Shown here piece by piece: positions 14,276-22,435 of a stretch of 64,000 nt of DNA. The stretch covers positions 7,999,660-8,063,659 of the forward strand of contig OZ023265.1 of NCBI GenBank assembly GCA_964006375.1. The letters are read 5' to 3'. The notes beneath the pieces were generated by a model. That model saw only the letters and a list, made by a program, of their open reading frames with translations, ran no database searches and was not told where the DNA came from. The translations under genes and the position numbers were made by a program. Positions within the stretch are counted from its first letter, which is position 1. Every line of letters begins with the position of its first letter. This DNA is from Tillus elongatus (taxonomy: Eukaryota > Arthropoda > Insecta > Coleoptera > Cleridae).

Positions 14276-15352
14276 TCAGGTCATCAAGAGCTGACGGCTC
14301 TTTCTGTTGACCATCTTATCAACTATATAGAGTGGGTACTCGTTATTAACTGCGAGTTGCCTAACGAGGTTTAGTTCTCTGATGAAGTCGGCCCCCGACA
14401 GTGGGACTCTGAACAATCGGTCAACCAAAAATCTGAGTGAGGCCATCTTGTGAGACATATGATGGCAAGACTTGAATGGAATGAGGTGGTCGGTCTAAGT
14501 GGGTTTTCTGTAAATGTCAAATGATATGTTGTGGTTACTACTCTTCAACTTCAGGTCGAGGAAGCTTATGGACGACTCACTCCATAGTGAAATCGATGTT
14601 GATATGCAGGGTATTCAGCCAACGCTGGAACAGGCAGCTGCTCTATGGTACCCGACCAAACCACCAGAATGTCATCAACATAACGTGACCAGGAAGAAAC
14701 GTATCTCAAATAGGGATTATAATATCTGAAAATCAGTTCCCTCTCAAAGAAACTCATAAATACCACCGCGCAAAAGGTGACAATCGGTTACCCATGGGGA
14801 GACCATTTTTTTGGACGAAAATTTAATCATCAAACGAGAAGAAATTCTGAGCCAAGCACACCTTGACCAAGGCATGGAGAGCCCTCTGGGATTCAATACT
14901 GAATGAGGAAGACGCAAGCAAACTATTCAAAGTAGGAGAGTCTGATTCACCGGGACACTGGTAAAAAGGTTAGAGACATCGAAAGACACCAACAAAGAAT
15001 TATCTCCCTGTTCTATGTTGCTGAGTATACCCATCAGTTCCGAAGAATTCTTGACTGAGTAAGGTGACTGGAAATCTAACCCAGACATCAAGAGGTAGGA
15101 CAGATACCTCGACAACCTATAAGAGATGCAACCAACGAAAGATACCACCGGGCGGATGCAACAGCCCTCTTTATGTATTTTGGGGAGGCCATATAGGCGT
15201 GGAATTATGTGGTTCATAGGGAACAATTGTTTATAGGTTTCAGAAATCAAGGGGGCATACTTGTCAAAGACCTTCTTAAACTTAGAAGCGTAGGAAGGAA
15301 ACATTTCTAAAGTTCTCACTTTCTTGAGAGATAATGGGATTTTAACCATTGA
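14276..15352 (-). pseudogene. Penelope-like reverse transcriptase, decayed
   Basis: PLE reverse transcriptase, which copies element RNA at a nicked target. The 140-codon frame 15349-14927 contains PRLYGLPKIHKEGCCIRPVV, SRYLSYLL, and LLVSFDVSNLFTSVPV, all typical of PLEs. After frameshifts come GLPMGNRLSPF (about 14790), SSWSRYVDDILVVW (catalytic DD, about 14690-14660), and the thumb piece HKMASLRFLVDRLF with ELNLVRQLAVNNEYP (14455-14330). No GIY-YIG domain is found downstream, so the C-terminus is missing or too decayed. Several frame changes and stops make it a pseudogene. Confidence 0.85.
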
Positions 15353-15362
15353 TTGTCATTAA

Positions 15363-15560
15363 CAGTAATCAACGATGGAGTTAGAAACTGAGTCGTCCAT
15401 AAGCTTCCTCGACCTGAAGTTGAAGAGGAGTAGCCACAACATATCATTTGACATTTACAGAAAACCGACTCAGACCGACCACCTCATTCCATTCAAGTCT
15501 TGCCACCATATGTCTCACAAGATGGCCTCACTCAGATTTTTGGTTGACAGACGATAGACT
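15363..15560 (+). pseudogene. Inverted PLE fragment in the 5' tail of P1
   Basis: The frame 15375-15557 reads SISFLDLKLKRSSHNISFDI, YRKPTQTDHLIPF and HKMASLRFLVDR, the PLE RT thumb segment (FLDL...YRKPT.TD). The HKMASLRFLVDR part also occurs in the minus-strand body at 14420-14455, so the tail overlaps the body sequence. It ends at a stop after DRR; the non-coding 3' terminal region follows. Confidence 0.85.
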
Positions 15561-15849
15561 TTTGCAATCTTGTAGCTTTCAACGCTTTTCATTTTGCTTT
15601 GATATTTAGTTTAATTTGACTTTTAATTGCATGTTTTAGCTTAAACATAGTTTTTTAGATTGTGTTACTGTATCTGCTTGTGTTATTTTGTAGCTCTCTC
15701 AGATTTTAGCTTGACTGTTAGTTAACATTTTACTGTGTGACTTGTGATTTTAGCTTTGGACATTTTCTGAAGAAAATATGTTGTCATCATTGTGCTCTAA
15801 CGTGCACAATTGCCTACCGGAAAAACTAATGTTTTTCTGACACACCTTT

Positions 15850-15915
15850 CTTATTGTGATTATAGATTTATCCCCTGAGGATGACTTCTTGGAGGTCGAA
15901 ACGCGTTGGGAAGTA
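15850..15915 (+). ncRNA. Degenerate hammerhead-like motif, P1 terminus
   Basis: CCCCTGAGGAT, then GACTTC-TTG-GAGGTC (stem II), then GAAACGCGTTGGG. ACGCGT could be the very short stem III and CCC/GGG stem I. The core is CTGAGGAT rather than CTGANGA, so cleavage is unlikely. An inverse copy lies at about 14240-14285. PLE termini are known to carry hammerhead motifs. Confidence 0.5.
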
Positions 15916-15968
15916 ATTAAATAAATTTGTTGTTTGGTGAGAAGCCTTTCATTCAATGTTTAGTGATA

Positions 15969-16706
15969 CCACCACGTGTTTTTAGAGTGTTCAAAATGAC
16001 CACCATGTTTGTTTATAGATAACTATGAACAAATTCTACATGTGTCAAAATAAGAACATTTTTAATCAATATTACTTACAAATAAACAAATTGCACTAAG
16101 GAAAGAAAAACTAAACCACCATATTCTGGTAAAGGCAGTATTTAAAATGGCAAATTTTCTTTTCTGGATAACTAGTGATAAATTCCACATGTATAAAAAT
16201 AAGAAGATTTTTAATAATTATTACCTACACACAAACAAATTTCGTAATGAAAGAAAAAATATACCACCATATTTTGTTAAAGGGGGTGTTCAAAATGAAC
16301 ACCATTTTTTTCTGGATAACTGTAAATAAATTCCACATGTATCAAAATAAGAAGATTTTTAATTATTAGTACCTACAAACAAATTGCACTAACGAAAGAA
16401 GAAATTAACCACCATATTCTAGTAAAGACTGTCAAAAATGGCCATGTTTCTTTTCTGGATAAATAGGGATAAATTCTACCTGTGTCAAAAGAAGAATATT
16501 TTTAAAAGTTATTACCTGCAAACAAACAAATTTCACAATATAAGAAAAAATATACCACCATATTTTGTTAAAGGGGGTGTTAAAATAAATACATTTTTTT
16601 TTCTGGATAACTGTAATTAAATTCCACATGTATCAGGATTAGAAGACTTTTAATCATTAGCACCTACAAACAAATTGCATTAGCGAAAAATAAACGACCA
16701 TATTTT
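15969..16706 (+). repeat. ~148-bp satellite array, segment 1
   Basis: Repeated monomers anchored by TTCTGGATAACT at about 16164, 16312, 16453 and 16602. Each contains AAATTCCACATGTATCAAAA-like text, ATTACCTACAAACAAA and CCACCATATTTTGTTAAAG. Alternate monomers differ (TAAAGACAGT...GCCAATTTTC versus AAAGGGGGTGTT...CACCATTTTT), so a dimer of about 290-300 bp is the higher-order unit. Confidence 0.92.
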
Positions 16707-17572
16707 CAGGGGCGGCTCCTCAATAAGTGCGCACGTGCGCGCGCACTGCCGCCTGCCGTGGAAAAAAACAATATTTTTGCTATGCTATATTTTAATAAAT
16801 TTTTATTCACTTTTTTACCTCCTGCATTGAACAAAGAAAATGAGTATATCGAGGATCGCAGAGAGTCGGTAGCCATTAATACAGAATAAGTATAGTGTTA
16901 ATCGTTGCAGACGTTATATACATCCATATCTATATAAAGCAGTCGGGCGGCGGTGTGTATTTTTCGGCGCTCTCAGGCAATGCGATACTTCAGTACGAAA
17001 TGATCTCCGAATCTTGATGATCTTCGCCGAAAACGACCGAATAAGCTAATCTGTTGTGCGCTATAAAATTACACACTTCAGTTTGTAGTCGAGTTTTGGT
17101 AGAGCGTGTGTACCTACTACGTAGGAATTTTCGTCTTCGCGTCTGATTGATTTTTAATTAGATCATTTCGTTGTTGTTTACATGTTCTAACAAGACAATT
17201 ATTATTATTATTATGGTTACTACTTCGGGTTGCTTAATAAGTGGACAAAATAATTGTGATACCGTGATTAATTCAGTGGATATTTTAAATGTAAAGGTTA
17301 ACTTTTTAACTACTATAACGTATAGCTAACTAGAGGAAAACTTGGTAAGTAGTTAATATAAGTAGTTAATAATTATTAAGTTTAGTAAGTAGGTTTCTTT
17401 ACAATACATTTTCAGGGAAAAATAGGCAAGCCCTTCATTTTTAGTGAATTTTTATTTTTAAAAAATGAGAAATAAAGAGGTATCTATAGAGAGACTTTGC
17501 AAAAATATTTTCAAATGAGCGCGAACTAGGACCCCTAGAACTCATATCCGGGGTCAGTTCCAATTTTTATAT

Positions 17573-17649
<77 letters not shown>

Positions 17650-18168
17650 TATCCAACCGATAACTCAAAAAATAAGCAACTGATTTCGATGAAAATCGGC
17701 AAGTGTCTTTCTTTTATTAATGGCTTAAATGAGTTCGTTAGTCAGGAAAATCGGATAACGTCTTCCAGGAAAATTTTGAGTTTTGTTTCAAAAAAAAATA
17801 ATTTTCTCCGAAAATTACAAATTATTTTAATGAAAATTGGTGGATATGTCGCCTTGTAAAATATATTACTACGCGCTAAAATTCCACTTTCTACATTTTT
17901 AGAAAATTGAGTTTTTCAAATTTTGAGTTTTATTTTGAAAAAAATGTTTTTCTCCGAAAATTACCAAGTTATTTTAATGAAATTTGGTGTATATTTTACC
18001 CTGGGCAAGACCCTACTATATACAAAAATTTAACTTTCTAACTTCGTAGAAACTTGAGTTATTAAAATTTGAAGCATTAAATAAAAATTTACTGCCATAA
18101 CGCACTTGCTGCGTCCCGAACTTTTTTTCTTGCGCACCCCCAATGCATTAAGGCACGAGCCGTTGCTG
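16707..18168 (+). mobile_element. Non-autonomous hAT-like element inserted in the satellite
   Basis: The left end CAGGGGCGGCTCCTCAATAA and the right end, read inversely, CAGCAACGGCTCGTG form imperfect inverted repeats of the CAGGGGCGG hAT type. Satellite sequence stops at ATATTTT (16700-16706) and resumes with ATATTTT (18169-18175), matching the ~8-bp duplication of hATs with one base changed. No transposase is found. The interior has GC-rich promoter-like sequence (16920-17110) and a nested (TA)n-cored repeat. Confidence 0.72.
17420..18117 (+). repeat. (TA)n-cored repeat, near-complete copy nested in the hAT element
   Basis: The left part is TTTTTAGTGAATTTTTATTT, TTTTCAAATGAGCGCGAACT and GGGGTCAGTTCCAATTTTTA. 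The TA tract is 17576-17647. The right part is the conserved block, two ~140-bp subrepeats, and the hairpin end AACGCACTTGCTGCGTCCC at 18117. This is the best whole-element view in the window, although its left terminal motif is lost. Confidence 0.8.
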
Positions 18169-18785
18169 ATATTTTAGTAAAGACAGTGTTAAAAATGATC
18201 AATTTTCTTTTCTGGATAACTAGGAACAATTTTTACATGTATTAAATTAAAAAGATTTTTAATAATTATTACCTACAAACAAATAAACTTCACAATAAAA
18301 GAAAAAACATACCAGCATATTTTGTTAAGGAACGTGTTATAAATGACCACCATTTTTTTTTATAACTGTAAATAAATTCCACGTATAACAAAATAAGATG
18401 ATTTGTAATCATTATTACCTATATACAAACAAATTGCACTAACCAAAGAAAAAATAAACCGCCGTCTTACTTTGATACATGTAGAATTTGTTTGCTATTC
18501 AGAAAAGAAAATTGGCCATTTTGAACACTGTCTTTACCATATTTTGGTGGAGATATTATTCAAAAAGGCCAGTTTTCTTTTCTGGATAGCAATGAACAAA
18601 TTCTAGCTGTATAAAAATAAGAAGATTTTTAATAATTATTACCTACAAACAAATGTCACAATGAAAGAAAAATATACCATCATATTTTCTTAAAGAGAAT
18701 GTTCAAAATGACCACCATTTTTTTTTCTGGATAACTGTAAAGAAATTCCATTTCTATCTGAATAAGAAGATCTTTAATCATTGTT
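18169..18785 (+). repeat. ~148-bp satellite array, segment 2, with an inverted piece
   Basis: Same monomers as segment 1. Between about 18475 and 18550 the orientation flips: ATACATGTAGAATTTGTTTG and GAAAAGAAAATTGGCCATTT are the reverse complement of monomer sequence, after which the direct orientation resumes. Confidence 0.88.
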
Positions 18786-18875
18786 ACCTACAAACACTAA
18801 GTGATGATTGGTACCTGTGATGAGCACTGATAAGTACACTTGGAAAACCCAAATCACCACAACACATTTTAAAAG

Positions 18876-18920
18876 ACCTGATGATCGTTTCACTAACCAA
18901 GTTAGCGTCATCAGAGGATG
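18876..18920 (-). ncRNA. Hammerhead ribozyme-like motif, left arm of P2
   Basis: Minus strand: CCT-CTGATGA-C-GCTAAC-TTG-GTTAGT-GAAA-CGATCATC-AGG. The CTGATGA and GAAA core elements are intact, stem II is 6 bp, and CCT/AGG could be stem I. The short stem III (ACGATCAT) carries a mismatch relative to the palindromic ACGATCGT in the right arm. Confidence 0.6.
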
Positions 18921-19159
18921 AAAAAATCTAACTACTTTAAAAACTAACATCACGTTATATACCGGATCTTAGGTAAAGAGACCGAACTAAAATGGGAAAG
19001 TAAACGCAGGCAAATTCTGCAGTGCATTGTATTTTTATCGCCGGACAAGGTATTTGCACTGTCCCTACTAATTTATCTTAAATGTGTCCATCGCTAATAA
19101 TTTTAGGAAGGTTCAACGACAACTAAATTAACATTGTTTGCTTTGTCGGAAGTATCTGT

Positions 19160-20091
19160 ATTATTATGTTATTGAGATTTTCGCAGTGTTTGACACAAAC
19201 ATTTGCAGAATAGAAGATTTTATTGTCAGATTAAACAATAAGTTTGATTCTATAAAATTTACCAACGAATCAGAAATTAATAATAAATGACCCTTATTAG
19301 ATGTACTACTTATCAAAAATAAAGACACTTTAGAATTCGATGTCTATAGAAAGGAAACCACCACTATAAGTTACATTCCAAACGACTCACATCATACGTG
19401 CGCACAACAAATGACCAGTCTGAATTTTTTAGTAAATCGGTTAATTAATTTTCCTTTAAACAAAAGTAGATACACCAAATAATTAAATTATATTAAGAAC
19501 GTGGCCGAATATAACGGATACACTGCTTGCCTGGTGAAAAAATTAATCAACAAACAGAAAACAAAGAAAATGTTGACGGAATCAACGATGTTTACAAGAG
19601 AGAAATCCGAAAAACTTTGTTTGCTTATTATTTGAACCTCGATTCACGAGGGGTCTAGATAGCATTTTTTAAAATGCCAACTTGCAGCTAACATTTTCGA
19701 CAAAAAAACACCTTAAAACACTTGCTAGGTAACCCAAAAGACACAAGGATATCACGGAAAAATGTCGGGAATTTATGAAATAAGTTGTAATCTTAAATAC
19801 GTCGGACAAACAAAAATATCGATTGAAGTTAGATTCAAAGAACACTTAGCCCAATTACGTTACGGTACTATAGATAGATCTTCCGTCGCCCGACATATTT
19901 GCGATAATAATCATCAGATTAATGAAGATAATCTGAAATTAATTAAAAATGTTAGACAACCAGGACAGCTAAACTCCTGTGAAAGTATACATATTGCGAA
20001 ATATAGTTTCAACAAAAATTTTATGAACCTGGCACCACCGCCGATTACGAGTCACCTGATCGATTGCTTCGTAAAATTCCCACGTTTTTAA
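19160..20091 (+). pseudogene. PLE protein C-terminus: RT thumb and GIY-YIG endonuclease
   Basis: Decayed RT thumb: FDTNICRIEDFIVRLNNKFD (about 19187), LLDVLLIKNKDTLEFDVYRK and SLNFLVNRLINFPLNKSRYT, with stops between. Then an intact 109-codon frame (19762-20091) beginning MSGIYEISCNLKYVGQTKIS. GIYEI and KYVGQT give the GIY...YVG pair; R (in SIEVRFKEHL) and E (in SCESIHIAKY) fill the other catalytic positions of a GIY-YIG nuclease. This domain nicks DNA for PLE integration. The open reading of the endonuclease inside an otherwise broken element is notable, but it probably has no start context of its own. Palm motifs are absent (truncated). Confidence 0.88.
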
Positions 20092-20355
20092 CACGTTCTA
20101 AAGATAACATAATAATACAAATAGTTTTGACAAAGCAAACAATGTTAATTTAGTTGTCGTTGAACCTTCCCAAAATTATCAGAGATGGACACATTTTAGA
20201 CAAATTAGTAGGGACAGTGCAAAGACCTTGTCCGGCGATAAAAATACAATTCACTGCAGAATTTGCCTGCGTTTACTTTCCCATTTCAGTTCGGTCTACT
20301 TACCTAAGATCCGGTATATAAGGTGATGTTAGTTTTCAAAGTAGTTAGATTTTTT

Positions 20356-20400
20356 CATCCTCTAATGGCGCTAACTTGGTTAGTGAAACGATCGTCAGGT
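20356..20400 (+). ncRNA. Hammerhead ribozyme-like motif, right arm of P2
   Basis: CATCCT-CTAATGG-C-GCTAAC-TTG-GTTAGT-GAAACGATCGTC-AGG. Stem II and the palindromic stem III (ACGATCGT) are intact, but the core CTGATGA has become CTAATGG. The damage is complementary to that in the left arm. Confidence 0.6.
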
Positions 20401-20440
20401 CTGTTAAAATGTGTTGTGGTGATTTGGGTTCTCCAAGTGC

Positions 20441-20690
20441 ACCTACAAACAAACAAACTGCACTAACGAAGGAAAAAATAAACCACCATATTTTGATAAA
20501 TACAGTGTTCAAAATGGCCAATTTTTTGTCTAAATAATTATGAACAAAATCTACTTGTATCAGAATAAAAGGGCTTTTAAGAATTTTCACATACAAACAA
20601 ATAATTTGCAACAATGAAAGACAGAATTAACCGCCATAATATGTTGAAGACAGTGTTCAAAATGACCACTATTTTCTTTTCTGGATAACT
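20441..20690 (+). repeat. ~148-bp satellite array, segment 3
   Basis: Monomers resume after P2 (CACTAACGAAGGAAAAAATA, CCACCATATTTTGATAAATA, CAGTGTTCAAAATGGCC) and stop at TTTCTGGATAACTATGAC, where the solo LTR begins. Confidence 0.88.
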
Positions 20691-20695
20691 ATGAC

Positions 20696-21526
20696 TGTTC
20701 AGAGAACAGTTAAGGTTGGTAAAAGGGCCGTAATACATAATTGTTGAAAACACTAAAATAATAAGTGAAACTAGTTTAGTATAATTCTTTACAAGAAGGA
20801 ATGTAAATATTGCAAATAATTAGAGGTCAGAATTGTATCGATTGGCATTGAAAATATCACATTTGTTATGTAAACAATAAACAACGTAAATTCGCAACGT
20901 ACAAGGTATGCAGGAATGCTTAAGTCGGCAAATTGGAAGGTCGCAAACTAATTAAGAAAATATAAGTAGTGTTGTTGGTAAACAAAAAGTGTCAGTATCA
21001 AAATGAGATTAGTTAAATAAGTTCTTACAATGTTAAAGGTAAAAGGTAAGATGCTTACTGGCAATTAGGCAATTGCTGACCCCTTTTGCTCATCTAAACT
21101 AACCTACCCTCCACCTTGAGCTCGATCTCAACGACGACAGTGATTTTGAAAAATCATCCGCCGCTGGTGAGGCTCTAACCGTCGACCCCCGAGTCCTTAT
21201 TGGAAAGTCTGAATCGACTCTCCCGCACGGCTACGGAGGCGCTTTCTTAAAATGTCAGACGAGTGAATTAAGTTCTTACGATGTAGACAGTTAATTTAGA
21301 TTGCTTAAGACGCAACACTTGTGATTTAATTATGTAAACATAATAACACTGTTCTATTAAGATTCACGATGTAAACAGTCCAAGTTAAACTCATTCAGTT
21401 TGTTATTTAATATTAGTTGTTGAGTTTTTGTGAGTTTATTAAAAGTTACAATTAAACCGTTACCTATGTCTACATACGCTTAGTTCGACGAGTTTATTCC
21501 TCAAATTATCCTCCGCTCCTTAAACA
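20696..21526 (+). mobile_element. Solo LTR with 5-bp target duplication, split by a SINE
   Basis: Begins TGTTCAGAGAACAG and ends CTCCTTAAACA, i.e. TGTT...AACA. It is flanked by ATGAC at 20691-20695 and 21527-21531. Excluding the SINE it is about 610 bp. A TATAAGTAG box lies near 20964. No internal region or second LTR follows, so it is a solo LTR left by recombination. Superfamily (Gypsy, BEL) cannot be decided. Orientation is assumed from the TATA-like motif. Confidence 0.65.
21034..21245 (-). mobile_element. tRNA-derived SINE, copy S1
   Basis: The tRNA-like head is at the right on the minus strand: GCGCCTCCGTAGCCGTGCGG, then GAGTCGATTCAGAC and the B-box region GGTTAGAGCCTC (normally GGTTCGAGCCTC, as in S2). 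The tail at the left is TTACCTTTTACCTTTA. The flanks CTTACAATGT (21024-21033) and CTTAAAATGT (21246-21255) are a 10-bp target duplication with one change. Nearly identical to S2 at 30691. Confidence 0.8.
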
Positions 21527-21531
21527 ATGAC

Positions 21532-22435
21532 ACATACTCAATAATAACGGAAAATGTTGTTGTGCGCAATAATTTCAATTAGGCGTCTTCCAAAATGATA
21601 ATTGTTAATCTGATAAACTAATTCAATTTAAATACTTCCTCTAAAATACAAAACACACCAAACTTTTTTCCGTTATCTTAATCTCAAATATAATTTCAAG
21701 TTGTACAAAATATTTCCCTCACTGTGAACATTTCCCGTGGAACATTCGACCGTCTGAAACGTGTATTCAATCAGTTGGCATGTATTTCCTGAACAAACTC
21801 TCTAACTATTTGCTAATATTCACGGCCACACGCAAGCCCCTGGCCAAAATCTAGCCCCGGAACAAAACATCCATTAAATTCTCTAGTTTCTGTCGTTTAT
21901 TTCTGGAATTCTAATATTCGGACCACTGTACAAATGTTGTTTTCCCGGACAGAATATTACACAACCAATTTCTGAATTCCACGCCAACATACATGCATGA
22001 AAAATTTCATATATAAACAGACCAATAAAAGCAAATAAAAATTAACGGTAAATGTTTTGAGATAAGGCACAGGTCTGCCGCGGGTCACGTATTCCTATTT
22101 ATTCAGGTTGGGGTTGTATTTTTAGCAGTTTATCGTACCTTGTCCCTTTAAAATAAGGTATGGAGGAATTCTAAATATATTTTTTATTAAATGAAAAAAT
22201 ATTTATTAGCATGTAGAATTCAAAATATTCAGTTTGTTTTTTAATTAAAAAGGGGTTATAGTTCACACACGACGTTTTCCTTTGTTGACAGTAAGTTGGT
22301 CCTGGGCGAAGCTTTGGCATCATTTATATATTCACTAATATATCTCTGTTTGGAGCCCTTCTCACAAATAAATACCATGCCCCATCAGATACCTTAGCCC
22401 TTCTTCATGTCGTACACTTAGTCCCTTCTTTTTTT
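21532..22435. other. Unique-looking AT-rich stretch, nothing recognised
   Basis: No open frame with recognisable motifs and no repeat ends shared with the rest of the window. Confidence 0.5.

Larger units (their letters stand above)
14145..15968 (-). mobile_element. Penelope-like element P1 with inverted 5' tail
   Basis: The main body reads on the minus strand (15352 to 14276). A plus-strand piece (15363-15967) lies at its 5' side and repeats the same 3' region in inverse orientation: 15500-15557 mirrors 14410-14480, and 15870-15967 mirrors 14180-14275. Such head-to-head tails are a hallmark of PLE integration. A candidate 7-bp target duplication CCACCAC lies at 14145-14151 and 15969-15975, which may be coincidental. 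Confidence 0.85.
18796..20440 (+). mobile_element. Penelope-like element P2 with inverted 5' tail, in the satellite
   Basis: The satellite block ACCTACAAAC is present on both sides (18786-18795 and 20441-20450), consistent with a ~10-bp target duplication. About 320 bp at the left (18837-19150) is the inverse of the right end (20116-20439): for example CCTTCCCAAAATTATC at 20166 mirrors the left copy near 19110. Between them lies the plus-strand C-terminal part of a PLE protein. Total 1645 bp, strongly 5' truncated. Confidence 0.9.

Noticed and set aside
16147..16629. Lysine/asparagine-rich frames in both strands of the satellite
   Set aside because: They follow the ~148-bp repeat and change with each monomer; not coding.
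16000..20700. CRISPR-like array
   Set aside because: The periodic units are long, contiguous satellite monomers without spacers, and the DNA is clearly eukaryotic.
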